From Olivibacter sp. SDN3 (GTDB lineage: Bacteria; Bacteroidota; Bacteroidia; Sphingobacteriales; Sphingobacteriaceae), in the NCBI RefSeq assembly GCF_014334135.1, contig NZ_CP060497.1, positions 5,828,001-5,892,000 on the forward strand: a stretch of DNA of 64,000 nt, given 5' to 3'. Position numbers and translations under genes: made by a program. The notes beneath the pieces are model-generated. The model was not told the DNA's origin and ran no database searches. It saw nothing but the letters and a program-made list of their open reading frames with translations. Below are positions 17,201 to 25,777 of this stretch, one piece after another; positions within the stretch are counted from its first letter, which is position 1; each line of letters starts with the position of its first letter.

Positions 17201-17292
17201 CTGAGCATGGTACTGACACCAACAACGATTACCATAACCACCATAATCAAGGTGAATTGATAATTCTTTATTGCGTATGATGAGATATTCAT
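14224..17292 (-). CDS. RND efflux pump inner-membrane transporter (HAE/AcrB-like)
   Basis: 1022 residues, standard length. Twelve membrane helices in two blocks with two large periplasmic loops. The N-terminus NYQFTLIMVVMVIVVGVS begins helix 1; helix 4 contains the proton-relay pair in VALGLLVDDSIVVVENIERW (adjacent Asp residues near 400); GSNRASI-type and GIVGAVLALLVTGNSLSF segments mark later helices. It works with the adaptor (17340-18383) and the TolC protein (18376-19752) as a tripartite pump driven by the proton gradient. It is the last gene of a leftward operon led by a TetR regulator. Substrates (drugs, dyes, lipids) are not predictable from sequence alone. Confidence 0.95.
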   Translation of the reverse strand: MNISSYAIKNYQFTLIMVVMVIVVGVSTMLSMPRAEDPEMRTPMFPVVVVYPGTSPKDMEELVVKPLETTIYGLDNIKRIKTNILNGLAVLTVEYQFESDYDDKYQELVREISALRPQLPQDIYSIDIQKVEPSGVNVLQLALISQNASRKALKKAAENLQDELEKIPSLKEVKISGLPEQLVRVDVKQDRLSQMHIPMSTVMDAIQSEASNIPGGSVLAGGKSFSVKTSGNYQSIEQIKNTIVFSSAGKNVLLRDVADVYTDFAPDDHITRLNGYRSLLINAAQKTGENISKTQEAYLPAIDKFKQGLPKNIDLILHFDQAENVNHRLSGLGIDFLIAVSLVLITLLPLGNRASIVVMIAIPLSLSIGLILLNAFGYSLNQLSIVGFVVALGLLVDDSIVVVENIERWLREGHTRLEAAIKGTQQIAMAVVGCTATLCIAFMPLMFMPEASGDFIRSLPVAVISTVVASMLIALTVVPFLSSRILKAHEHPEGNVVLRTFQRVIHSTYAVLLDKALKKPWLTILIAVIIFGGSLGLLPVIGFSLFPASEKPQFLIDISAPQQANIFYTDSVTRNIEAELSAIPEVKYYTTNVGKGNPRIYYNVPQQNQRSDFAEIFVQLHPDIRSDRKSEIIEDLRRRWTPYLGAKVEVKDFEQGVPIISPVEIRLFGENLDTLRSLAATAETLLKETAGTIYVNNPVKNYKTDIRLTIDKEKALSLGVPSVAIDRTVRMAIAGVDLATYTNPELDDDDYRIRLSVPRKAHADLAVFDNLYVNNVEGMAVPLKQLAALDFESSPVSINHINKIRTVSVNAFVQKGYLNDRVINDVITKMDANELPEGYHYEMGGEVESRQESFGGFATVIIITVFLFIAVLVLEFKTFKSTLIVLSVIPLGIVGAVLALLVTGNSLSFVATIGIIALAGIEVKNTILLVDFTNQLRREGMELNEAIEKAGEIRFLPIILTTLTAIGGLTPIAWSSNPLISPLAIVMIGGLISSTLLSRIVTPVVYKLMPPKIESEVAQADA

Positions 17293-17339
17293 ATCATTAA
17301 CCTCTTTAACTGTTTACTTATGCTGTAACTTCAGTGAAT

Positions 17340-18383
17340 TTATTCTACCACGCGAATTGGCGATCCATCTGTTAAATATGCACTCCCTGAAACGATAACT
17401 GCTTCAGCTTGCTCCAATCCTGCGGATACCAACACCATCTCTTGCTGCACTTCATCCACTTTCACTTGTACTTTTTTAGCAGTTTTCCCATCTTCAGTTA
17501 TGAAAACATAGGCAGCCCCGGCATCACCATCCAATACAGCATCGTAAGGAATATGCCATACCTTCCGTTCATTTCTAGGTTTGATCGTGGCGTGGGCAAA
17601 CATTCCTGATCCTATCTTATGTGCCTTATCGCCAGCAAGCTTTAGCATGACTGTAAAGGTACCTGAGGCAGGGTCAATACCTTCCGACTTCTTATGAATG
17701 TAGGCAGGGATCTCTTCTCCCAAAATCTCGGAAGCGATCAAAGCAGAATCGCCCAGCTTCACGAGCGACCACTGCTGGTCGCTGAGTCCAACTTTTAGCT
17801 GCCAATCGTTGCCGTTCGTTGTATTAACCTGCAATACAGGCGTTCCTGGTCCAACAACCTGACCATCATTAGCCAAACGATTTAACACAAAACCAGAAGC
17901 CGCGGCCCTGATTTCCGTCTGATTCTGGTTGAAGTTTGCCGATCGCATCTGTTCTTTTGCAATCTGAAGTGCGGTTTCGGCATTTTGCAATTGTTCAAGT
18001 GTGGCCACACTATCACGGTAAAGCCGTGTTGCCCGTTGGTAATCCCGTAACGCTTTTTCTTCTGACAACTTCGCCTGCGCTAAACCAGCAGCAATCTCTG
18101 TTGGATCCAGCGACGCCAACAACTGACCACTTTTTATAGCGTCTCCTTCCTTTACATACACGCTCCGGATAACGCCGCCATTTTTAAAGGATAAAACCGT
18201 TTCTTTGTCGGTGGTAAATACGCCGGAAGTTTTTATATTCTGACCAGATACTCCCTGGGCAAGCGAAAGCAATTGTACAGGAATAGTATCTTCCCCGACC
18301 GTATTACTCGATCTTTTTTCTGAGCTACCACATGACCATATCATCGATAGCAATAGCAAAGCTAGGTAACTTAACTTATTCAT
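17340..18383 (-). CDS. RND efflux periplasmic adaptor (membrane fusion protein)
   Basis: 347 residues from MNKLSYLALLLLSMIWSCGS at 18383, a lipoprotein signal with lipobox Cys18; the longer frame to 18506 would place this signal internally and overlap tolC more. The start overlaps the tolC stop (ATGAATAA at 18383-18376), indicating translational coupling. Domains: lipoyl-like half motif SVYVKEGDAIKSGQLLASLD, short alpha-hairpin (KALRDYQRATRLYRDSVATL), second half-motif and a beta-barrel/membrane-proximal C-terminus. It bridges the RND transporter encoded downstream to the outer-membrane channel. Confidence 0.94.
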   Translation of the reverse strand: MNKLSYLALLLLSMIWSCGSSEKRSSNTVGEDTIPVQLLSLAQGVSGQNIKTSGVFTTDKETVLSFKNGGVIRSVYVKEGDAIKSGQLLASLDPTEIAAGLAQAKLSEEKALRDYQRATRLYRDSVATLEQLQNAETALQIAKEQMRSANFNQNQTEIRAAASGFVLNRLANDGQVVGPGTPVLQVNTTNGNDWQLKVGLSDQQWSLVKLGDSALIASEILGEEIPAYIHKKSEGIDPASGTFTVMLKLAGDKAHKIGSGMFAHATIKPRNERKVWHIPYDAVLDGDAGAAYVFITEDGKTAKKVQVKVDEVQQEMVLVSAGLEQAEAVIVSGSAYLTDGSPIRVVE

Positions 18384-19752
18384 TTTCTGTTTCTTTAAGA
18401 GGATATGTCGCATATTCCCGCTCCAATTCAGCGGCAGCAAGCAGCACATTGTACTTGTTAACTTCAGTAGATAAACGGGCACTTGTGAGTTGATTGCGCG
18501 CATCAATAGTTTCGATATAGGTATTCGTGCCAGCTTGGTAACCTTTGTCGATCAGCCTTTGATAAGACGCCGCAGCTTCCAATTGTTTTAAAGAGGAGCG
18601 GTAAGTACTCCATGCCGCTTCCAGGTTATTTCTGGCCACACCCGAACTCACGGTGAGCTGCCGTGTTATATGTGCTTTATTCAACACCGCTTCTTCCAGC
18701 TCAAGCATAGATTGCTTTACCTTCGTACGGTTGCGGTTACCGCTATATATAGGCAAATCAAACTGTAGGCCCAGCATGAGATATCGCGACTGATTATTGA
18801 ACCGAAGCTCTTCTGCTTGCGAACCCACATCCAAAAAGCCATTCATTTTCGGGATGGTAAATTTCCGGTTCATTTTCACCATGTTTTCATTGATATCGAT
18901 TACTTCCTGCAATGATTTCAACTCTTCTCTACCCGTAATGCCGCCCCCCTCCCTGAGCATACTCGAAGCCATCAATAAAGAATGCGCTACATCTTTCAAC
19001 GTATCAATCGATGATTCTCCATCACGGTTCAATAATGCGTTAAAATATAACCGGGCATTCTCCCTTTGCTGCTCAGCCTGGGTAACCTGTGCCTCCACCT
19101 GTTCGATTTCACTTTCCGATCGTAAAACATAAGCGTGTAGGCCTTGCCCATTTGCCAATAGTCGCTCATTCACCCTTCTCGACTCTTTTGCCAAGGATAG
19201 TGCCGATTGATAGATCGATACCGCTTGCTGGGCATTCAAATAATTAAAATAAGCAGACTTGATATCCTTTACCAATTCCCGTTCATAGGTCTGCACCTCA
19301 AATTCCTGCAAAGTCACCTGTTGCTCATTGATCCGCTTATTGTAAATAATATCCGTGTTAATGATGGGGACGGTGGTACGAATCCGTGCGTCATAATAAT
19401 TTGTAGGCAGGAAGTTTATCGACTGGTTTTCCAGCATAGGGAACTGCGACGAACCTGTCAACTGATTGAGCGTGGCATACACCGGATTAAGAAGATCACC
19501 CAAAGGCAGCGCGATATTACGTCCACCTGTTGCCGTACTATAGTTCGCTTGAAAAGCAACACTTGGCTGATACATGCTTTTAGCCGCTTGCAATGCCAAT
19601 AACGCTTTATCCAACGAAATATTCTTCTGTTTTAACACCAGATTGTTTTTCATGCCTTCTGCTATATAAACATCTAAGACATTGGTTTGCGCTACTGTAT
19701 TACCCGGTATTCCCAGCAGCACAAACCACATTAAAATAAACAGTGTTTTCAT
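18376..19752 (-). CDS. TolC family outer-membrane efflux protein
   Basis: 458 residues with a Sec signal (MKTLFILMWFVLLGIPGNTVAQ). Two OEP repeats with long helices, e.g. YLNAQQAVSIYQSALSLAKE and the second-repeat equivalent near 370-440 (LDAR/TIDARNQLTSARLS). It forms the outer-membrane exit duct for the RND pump encoded downstream, whose adaptor start overlaps this stop by 8 bases. A 13-bp palindrome at 19755-19767, matching one upstream of tetR, abuts the start codon, so expression of this and the downstream genes may be repressed directly by the TetR protein. Confidence 0.94.
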   Translation of the reverse strand: MKTLFILMWFVLLGIPGNTVAQTNVLDVYIAEGMKNNLVLKQKNISLDKALLALQAAKSMYQPSVAFQANYSTATGGRNIALPLGDLLNPVYATLNQLTGSSQFPMLENQSINFLPTNYYDARIRTTVPIINTDIIYNKRINEQQVTLQEFEVQTYERELVKDIKSAYFNYLNAQQAVSIYQSALSLAKESRRVNERLLANGQGLHAYVLRSESEIEQVEAQVTQAEQQRENARLYFNALLNRDGESSIDTLKDVAHSLLMASSMLREGGGITGREELKSLQEVIDINENMVKMNRKFTIPKMNGFLDVGSQAEELRFNNQSRYLMLGLQFDLPIYSGNRNRTKVKQSMLELEEAVLNKAHITRQLTVSSGVARNNLEAAWSTYRSSLKQLEAAASYQRLIDKGYQAGTNTYIETIDARNQLTSARLSTEVNKYNVLLAAAELEREYATYPLKETENE

Positions 19753-19754
19753 TA

Positions 19755-19767
19755 TTAACAGTGTTAT
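19755..19767. promoter_or_regulatory. Candidate TetR operator upstream of tolC
   Basis: TTAACAGTGTTAT: a near-perfect palindrome with central G, 2 bases from the tolC ATG. It matches the reverse complement of the palindrome at 20464-20476 at 12 of 13 positions. Confidence 0.6.
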
Positions 19768-19783
19768 TTGTTTATCAAAAAAA

Positions 19784-20428
19784 TTACTTTAACTGCTCTA
19801 AAAGATGAACAAAACCTTCAAAAGTTTTCTCCGTCACTTGCTCGACATCAACTATGTCAACCAAATGATGTCTTATCACATGATCCATATGACCATGCAA
19901 ACTTAAGGTGCAGAGGCCATGCATGGTTGACCAAACCAACATGGAAAAAACATTTACCTGCTGCTGCTTAAAAAAGCCCCGTTCTTTGCAACCTTCAATA
20001 GTTCGTACCAATACGTTAAATGCGTCGATTCCGTCATCCCATTCTTCATCTGCTCCGCAAACGTCATCAAAATATGTTAATGGCTCCTTCATAACGAACA
20101 TCAGCTCATAAAACTCGTTGTTTTCCAAAGCAAACTGCATATAGGTACGCCCCATGGCCTTTAAACGTTCAAAAGGATCATCTACATTCGATAGCGCCGT
20201 AAATCGTGTTCTCAACAGTTTAAACCCCTCCTTTTGCAACGCATACATAATGTCTTTTTTATCTTTATAATAGAGGTAAATAGTGGTTGGACTGAACTCG
20301 ATCTCCGATGCTATCTTTCTTATAGAAGTCGCTTCATAACCATGCTTCAAGAACAACACTTTTGCCGCATCTAAAATCCGCTGCTTTAAGTCTTCCTTAT
20401 GCCGTTCTTTACGTTCTTTTATTCCCAT
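19784..20428 (-). CDS. TetR/AcrR family transcriptional regulator
   Basis: 214 residues. The N-terminal DNA-binding domain is typical: KQRILDAAKVLFLKHGYEAT, IRKIASEIEFSPTTIYLYYK and DKKDIMYALQKEG within the first 65 residues. The rest is a helical ligand-binding/dimerisation domain. It is the first gene of the leftward operon tetR-tolC-adaptor-RND, with 31 bases to tolC, and most likely represses the pump until a ligand binds. Two matching 13-bp palindromes, one 36 bases upstream of its own start and one at the tolC start, are candidate operators. Confidence 0.94.
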   Translation of the reverse strand: MGIKERKERHKEDLKQRILDAAKVLFLKHGYEATSIRKIASEIEFSPTTIYLYYKDKKDIMYALQKEGFKLLRTRFTALSNVDDPFERLKAMGRTYMQFALENNEFYELMFVMKEPLTYFDDVCGADEEWDDGIDAFNVLVRTIEGCKERGFFKQQQVNVFSMLVWSTMHGLCTLSLHGHMDHVIRHHLVDIVDVEQVTEKTFEGFVHLLEQLK

Positions 20429-20463
20429 TACTATTATACAATATATTTACACAGCAAACATAC

Positions 20464-20476
20464 TTAACACTGTTAA
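20464..20476. promoter_or_regulatory. Candidate TetR operator upstream of tetR
   Basis: TTAACACTGTTAA: a perfect palindrome (6-bp arms around one C), 36 bases upstream of the tetR ATG in the region between tetR and the divergent M13 peptidase gene. A sister copy lies at 19755-19767. Confidence 0.65.
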
Positions 20477-20720
20477 TATTTACAAACATTTATTTATTTA
20501 TTTTCACAAAAACACTTCAGCAGTGTGTAAACATTGTTACAGCAATACGTCCAAAATAACTCTTAAATGTTTTACCTTCGCACTGATTATAGGTTTATAA
20601 AATGCAAATTATACCTTGTCTTTTGAGGGGTCGATTTTTTTTGCATTTATCAGGAAAAACATTGATTTTAGGCGCATCAACCAAAATATCATTCGATTGT
20701 ATAACACTAACAAAAATCAT

Positions 20721-22775
20721 ATGAAGTATTATTCTCCATTATTGTATTGCGGGCTAGCATTTGTAATATTTCAAGGCTGTTCGCAATCGCAACAAGACAC
20801 CACATTGAGCAATACGCCTGAGAAATTGATCGATCCGGCAAATATGGATACCTCTTATAAGCCTGGCGACGATTTTTTCCACTATGCAAATGGCGTGTGG
20901 CTCAAAAACAATCCGGTTCCTGCAAAAGAGACCCGCTGGGGGAGTTTTAATCAGTTACGCGATTTTAATGCAAAAGCTGTAAAAAGCATACTGGAGGAAG
21001 CATCGGCGAAAGAGAACGCTGAAGTTGGTAGCGCAGATCAACGTGTAGGTGATTTCTTTCGCAGCGCAATGGATAGTACACATATTGACGAGCTTGGTAG
21101 CGAACCGATCAAAGACGACCTCACCCGCGTGAGCAGTATAGAAGATATTGCCGGGATAGTTAAAGAAATCGCCTTTCAACGTACAGAAGGTATTGGTAAC
21201 CCCTTATATGGGTTCTACGTATATCAGGATGACAAAAACACTTCCGCCAATATCGCACAATTTGCGCAGGGTGGATTGACATTGCCTGATCGCGACTACT
21301 ATTTGGTAAATAATACCCGTAACCGTGACATCAAACAAGCTTATGAAAGCTACGCTCAAACGTTGTTTACATTAGCAGGCTTTTCAGATACGGAAGCCGT
21401 GGCTAAATTCGAGCAAATATGGGGTATCGAGGAATCTTTGGCCAAAGCGCAGTGGAGTCGGGAAGAAATGCGCGATCCGCACAAAACATATAACAAATTA
21501 ACCTTAACTGCGCTGGAAAAAGAAGCGCCTCAATTTAATTGGAAGGAGACATTCAGCGCATTGAAAATAACCGGTGAAGACAGTGTTCTGGTCAACAATC
21601 CTGATTTTTTTAAAGATGCTTCCCAATTACTGGCTCAAAAAGAAGTTAGCGAGTGGAAGACTTATCTTCAATGGAACATATTAAAAAATGCATCATCTGT
21701 ACTCAGCACACCCTTTGTCGACGCCAACTTTACTTTCAATCAAGCACTTAGTGGTCAAAAAGAGATGACACCTCGCTGGCAACGCAACTACGAGATTATT
21801 GACCGTAATATTGGAGATTTATTGGGACAATTATATGTAGCTAAATATTTCAAGCCAGAAGCTAAAGAGCGCATGGAAGAACTCGTAAAAAATCTTTCTG
21901 AAACTTTTGAAGAACGTATTCAGACGCTTGATTGGATGAGTGATGAAACTAAAGAACGTGCGTTGGAAAAATTGCATGCCTTTACCGCAAAAATAGGCTA
22001 TACCGAGAAATGGAAAACCTACGATGAATTGGAAATTAAAGCAGACGATCTTTTTGGTAATATCCGGAGAGCTAAGCAATGGAATTACAATGATATGGTC
22101 AATCAACTTGGTAAACCAGTTGATAAAACGCGCTGGGGCATGACACCTCCAACCGTTAATGCTTACTATAATCCGGTTAACAATGAAATCGCATTTCCAG
22201 CAGGGATATTACAGTTCCCTTTCTTTGATTTTTCAGCCGATGATGCCGTCAATTATGGCGGAATCGGTGCGGTAATCGGTCATGAGGTAACACACGGGTT
22301 TGACGATCAGGGAAGGCAATACGCGGCCGATGGGAATTTAAGAGACTGGTGGACTAAGGAAGATGCAGATAATTTCAAGGAACGTGCAGACCAGGTGGTT
22401 GAACAATACAATGCATACACCGTATTAGATACGTTGCATGTAAAGGGCCGATTGACACTTGGCGAGAATTTAGCGGATTTAGGAGGATTAGCGATGGCAT
22501 ATGCTGCCTTCAAAAAAACACCTCAGGGACAGTCAGATGAAAAAATAGACGGCTTAACGCCTGATCAGCGTTTCTTTTTATCATGGGCACAGGTTTGGCG
22601 GATGAATGTAACTCCAGAAACAGCTGCTCAACTCATTACTGTTGACCCACATGCTCCAGCCGAAGCACGCACCATTGGCCCTTTGGTAAACATGGACGCC
22701 TGGTATAACGCCTTTGATATAAAACCTGGCGATAAACTTTACAAACCTGAAAACGAACGAATAAGAGTTTGGTAA
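20721..22775 (+). CDS. M13 family zinc metallopeptidase (neprilysin-like), lipoprotein
   Basis: 684 residues from ATG at 20721; upstream frame extension starts at a TTG and is not needed. The start gives a lipoprotein signal (MKYYSPLLYCGLAFVIFQGC, lipobox Cys20), so the enzyme is anchored in the cell envelope. M13 N-terminal domain (DPANMDTSYKPGDDFFHYAN) then the catalytic domain: VNAYYNPVNNEIAFPAGILQ, zinc motif HEVTH at 521-525, third zinc ligand in ENLADLGG (Glu582, Asp586), and the C-terminal PGDKLYKPENERIRVW. It cleaves short peptides. Transcribed divergently from tetR, with a near-consensus TACCTTCG at 20573; ends at a strong terminator. Confidence 0.96.
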   Translation: MKYYSPLLYCGLAFVIFQGCSQSQQDTTLSNTPEKLIDPANMDTSYKPGDDFFHYANGVWLKNNPVPAKETRWGSFNQLRDFNAKAVKSILEEASAKENAEVGSADQRVGDFFRSAMDSTHIDELGSEPIKDDLTRVSSIEDIAGIVKEIAFQRTEGIGNPLYGFYVYQDDKNTSANIAQFAQGGLTLPDRDYYLVNNTRNRDIKQAYESYAQTLFTLAGFSDTEAVAKFEQIWGIEESLAKAQWSREEMRDPHKTYNKLTLTALEKEAPQFNWKETFSALKITGEDSVLVNNPDFFKDASQLLAQKEVSEWKTYLQWNILKNASSVLSTPFVDANFTFNQALSGQKEMTPRWQRNYEIIDRNIGDLLGQLYVAKYFKPEAKERMEELVKNLSETFEERIQTLDWMSDETKERALEKLHAFTAKIGYTEKWKTYDELEIKADDLFGNIRRAKQWNYNDMVNQLGKPVDKTRWGMTPPTVNAYYNPVNNEIAFPAGILQFPFFDFSADDAVNYGGIGAVIGHEVTHGFDDQGRQYAADGNLRDWWTKEDADNFKERADQVVEQYNAYTVLDTLHVKGRLTLGENLADLGGLAMAYAAFKKTPQGQSDEKIDGLTPDQRFFLSWAQVWRMNVTPETAAQLITVDPHAPAEARTIGPLVNMDAWYNAFDIKPGDKLYKPENERIRVW

Positions 22776-22791
22776 GATCGTGCTATAATCG

Positions 22792-22836
22792 AAAAAAGAG
22801 ATTGTATCTTTTTACTTTTGATACAATCTCTTTTTT
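22792..22836. terminator. Bidirectional terminator between convergent M13 peptidase and phytase genes
   Basis: A perfect 17-bp stem: AAAAAAGAGATTGTATC at 22792-22808 with GATACAATCTCTTTTTT at 22820-22836, 11-base loop. A- and T-tails let it serve both converging genes. Confidence 0.9.
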
Positions 22837-22854
22837 ATTTTTAACCGTATTCTC

Positions 22855-23934
22855 CTATCTACCGATATCTTCCAAATGCGCAGCGATCATACGCCAGTCG
22901 TAAAAATGAAAGGTCTTGTCAGTACTCATTGCTACAAAAATCCCTTTTGGAAACTGTGGTCCTAACGGAGTAGAGACGGCATCGGCGCCATCGGTTTCCA
23001 TCGCTTTTACAGCAATTTCAGCCAACAGCGGATAGCTTCCTTGTTCCCCTCCATCTCGTGGATATACCATAAACGTTTGAGCCCCTTGGTTAGACACCAA
23101 TATATAACCTGTTTTTGCCCCAGTTTTATAGATTGCAATTCCTTCATGATCGTCAGCGAAACCAGTCGCGGCAAAGATGGATAATTCTTCATCATTATCT
23201 GCATCAGGATCTGCTATATATTTTCTCACCCCTGTCTGCTCGTCCGAATAATAAACAAAACCCAACTCATTATCCACGGCAATAGCCTCAATCTCCTTTT
23301 TTCCACTATAATTACCAAACTTACGAACCAGCTTACCTTCAACGGCTCCGCTTTCATTGTCATGCAGCTTATACTGCCATAAATATTCCGTCCCGGGGCC
23401 AGACTTTCTGCCGACAATTGCAAATATAGCATGATCTGACGGTCTTGTATATAAGGCTATTCCCATGGGTGCCCGCTCCTCTTCCCCAGAAAACGTTTCT
23501 ATTCCACCGTCATCAACCGCTACCAGATCGGGCAGGCGAAATATCCGCAAGCGATTTGTCTCCCGCTCGGTAAGTACGGCAATATCAATACGCGCTCCAT
23601 TTAGCATAAAGCCATAAGCAACATCTACATTATTCGGACGTTTCAATCCTTCTACCTTTCTAATGATCTTGCCTTTGAGATCAAAGGCATATAACGCCCC
23701 ATCACTATCCTTATCAGTCCCTAAAACCAAACTTTGAGCTGCATCCTCAGGGTCAATCCAAATTGCCGGATCGTCACTGTCGTGGTTGACCGGCTCGGTA
23801 ACCACCGTCGGTAGCAGGGTATCTACCCTACCCTCAATAGCCCCCCTATCAGCAGTGCTATTTTGACTGCCCATATTACATGCTAACAACCCAATACTAC
23901 TAAGCACCAGAAATGTACTATTAATAAAATTCAT
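22855..23934 (-). CDS. Beta-propeller phytase (3-phytase), lipoprotein
   Basis: 359 residues. Lipoprotein signal with LSSIGLLACN (Cys19). Family motifs: HDSDDPAIWIDPEDAAQSLV near 52, GTDKDSDGALYAFDLKGK, RPNNVDVAYGF, GYILVSNQG and DDHEGIAIY, the acidic residues being the calcium sites of the six-bladed phytase fold. It removes phosphate from phytate and related esters in the envelope or outside. It is the last gene after a TonB receptor and a TPR/HTH regulator transcribed the same way, suggesting regulated scavenging of organic phosphate or inositol. Assignment is firm; the co-regulation is inferred from position. Confidence 0.93.
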   Translation of the reverse strand: MNFINSTFLVLSSIGLLACNMGSQNSTADRGAIEGRVDTLLPTVVTEPVNHDSDDPAIWIDPEDAAQSLVLGTDKDSDGALYAFDLKGKIIRKVEGLKRPNNVDVAYGFMLNGARIDIAVLTERETNRLRIFRLPDLVAVDDGGIETFSGEEERAPMGIALYTRPSDHAIFAIVGRKSGPGTEYLWQYKLHDNESGAVEGKLVRKFGNYSGKKEIEAIAVDNELGFVYYSDEQTGVRKYIADPDADNDEELSIFAATGFADDHEGIAIYKTGAKTGYILVSNQGAQTFMVYPRDGGEQGSYPLLAEIAVKAMETDGADAVSTPLGPQFPKGIFVAMSTDKTFHFYDWRMIAAHLEDIGR

Positions 23935-24063
23935 TTATTTAACTGTTATAATTTTTTACAAAATTGATAGCTAAGCCCTCGCAAAGCAAATTATTAACGT
24001 TACAATTCGTTAACATCTCCGATAGAAAAGGCAACATTTTGGCACTGTTTACCGAACACGGCA

Positions 24064-25701
24064 TCATGATATTCCTTGAAGGAATGCCGTTAAGCTTTTT
24101 CCCTGTTCTAGACGTAGTTTCTTCCTTAATCGATACCGTGAAACCCGCAGGCTATCTGTAGAGATTCCTAAAAGCGCAGCGATATCTGGGGTACTCATAT
24201 TTAGCTTTATGAGTGATACCAATCGAATCTCAGTGGAGGACAGATCTGGATTTATCTTTTGCAATTGCTGAAAAAAATCTTGATTGATCTCTTCAAATAC
24301 CCTTCTGAAGTCCTCCCAGTGAACATCCTTATTGAAATTCTGATGAATCTTATTGAGTAGCCTACGCAGCTCCTTCTTATAGCTTCTTCCATCACTCTTA
24401 ATCATTGCTGTGATGGACCATTTTACCTCCTCTAATAACTGATTTTTCTCAATGGCTTGAAGTGTATGTGACGTAATTTCCCGAGCTTTGCTTTCAAGTG
24501 TCTTCTTCATCTGCTCCTCTTTCAATTTTTTATTCATCAGGTCTGTCTCCATCAACTGCTGCTTTGTTTTCGATAAGGTCTTTTCTTTTTCCCTGATTTT
24601 ACGCTCACTACGTATACGCTGGCGCTGGTTTCTGATAACGACGAAAGCAAGAGCAACCAATAATAAAGCCACCACACCCGATGCTATATACAAGATGGTA
24701 GCTATCCTTTTCTCTCTTCCCATTTCAGCTATCCGGGCATCTTTTCGATCGAGATCGTACAACACCTTTAATAGTGCTGCTTGATTTTTGCTATCCTCGG
24801 TGTAAATATTTAAGAAAAGAGCTCTGCTTTGTTCCAGGTAATGAAAGGTACTATCCGAATGCTTCAAAAAATAAAAGGTTTTCCCCAAATCCCGATAAGC
24901 GCTGCTCAACCTACTGTATGCGCTGATTTCCCTGGATAGTTTTGCTGCTTTGCGTGTATAAAGAAGCGCTTCCTGATATCTTCCGCTTTTTCTATGAATA
25001 TCACCTATGTTATTATATGCATCTATCAGCATTGCTGTGTTGCCGTTGTGCTGAAATCTGGATAATGCCTTGGAAAAGTGAACATACGCCTGATCATATT
25101 CTTCTTTATCTTCGTAAATACTCCCCAGGTTTTCGTGAACAAAAGCAACACCATCTAAATCACCAATCGCTTCAAAAACCTTCATTGCTTCCTGCTGATA
25201 ATAATAAGCACTATCGTAGTCAAATACTTTCTCATAGAGATGCCCGAAATTGGCGTAGGTATTGGCTATTCCTTTCTGATCTTTCTGCTTTCGATAGCTA
25301 TCCAAAGCCTCCAGATAGGCCTGCTTAGCAGTCTCCTCCTGATTATTTATGAGCAGGCCCAAGCCCAGATCGTTTAAGTTGTCGGCCTTAAGGCGTTCGT
25401 TATTTTCTGATTGAAAGACGTCGTTGGCCTGCAGGTGATAATTAAGCGACTGCGCAAATAACCCCAACTGATAACAGATCTGTCCCATCCGTTGTAATGC
25501 CATACCCTGATTTAGCGGATCTTCATGAAGGATAGCGCGCTTGTACCGTTCATTTTCTTCCAAAAATAACGAGTCAGACGGTTGGAACGTATATCGTTCC
25601 AACCGGTCCCTAATATCGTCTGCCGCATTAAAATGTTGGGCCCGAAGGTTTCCAACTATCCAAAGCATCAGGGTACAACAGCTTAATACAACCTTAATCA
25701 T
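24064..25701 (-). CDS. TPR-repeat membrane regulator with C-terminal helix-turn-helix
   Basis: 545 residues from MIKVVLSCCTLMLWIVGNLRAQ at 25701, a signal peptide. Residues about 60-320 hold six to seven TPR units (e.g. GIANTYANFGHLYEKVFDYD, AFVHENLGSIYEDKEEYD). One membrane helix follows (LYIASGVVALLLVALAFVVI, about 323-342), then a coiled coil and a C-terminal LuxR-like HTH (STEIRLVSLIKLNMSTPDIA, LGISTDSLRVSRYRLRKKL). The layout implies periplasmic TPRs and cytoplasmic DNA binding, a one-component membrane regulator. It sits between the TonB receptor and phytase genes and probably controls one or both (inference). Confidence 0.85.
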   Translation of the reverse strand: MIKVVLSCCTLMLWIVGNLRAQHFNAADDIRDRLERYTFQPSDSLFLEENERYKRAILHEDPLNQGMALQRMGQICYQLGLFAQSLNYHLQANDVFQSENNERLKADNLNDLGLGLLINNQEETAKQAYLEALDSYRKQKDQKGIANTYANFGHLYEKVFDYDSAYYYQQEAMKVFEAIGDLDGVAFVHENLGSIYEDKEEYDQAYVHFSKALSRFQHNGNTAMLIDAYNNIGDIHRKSGRYQEALLYTRKAAKLSREISAYSRLSSAYRDLGKTFYFLKHSDSTFHYLEQSRALFLNIYTEDSKNQAALLKVLYDLDRKDARIAEMGREKRIATILYIASGVVALLLVALAFVVIRNQRQRIRSERKIREKEKTLSKTKQQLMETDLMNKKLKEEQMKKTLESKAREITSHTLQAIEKNQLLEEVKWSITAMIKSDGRSYKKELRRLLNKIHQNFNKDVHWEDFRRVFEEINQDFFQQLQKINPDLSSTEIRLVSLIKLNMSTPDIAALLGISTDSLRVSRYRLRKKLRLEQGKSLTAFLQGIS

Positions 25702-25777
25702 ATAAGCAAAAATAACAAGCAAAGGTTAAGTTATTGTTAATTAACACAGCGCTTTTTCATAACACCTTATCACCATG

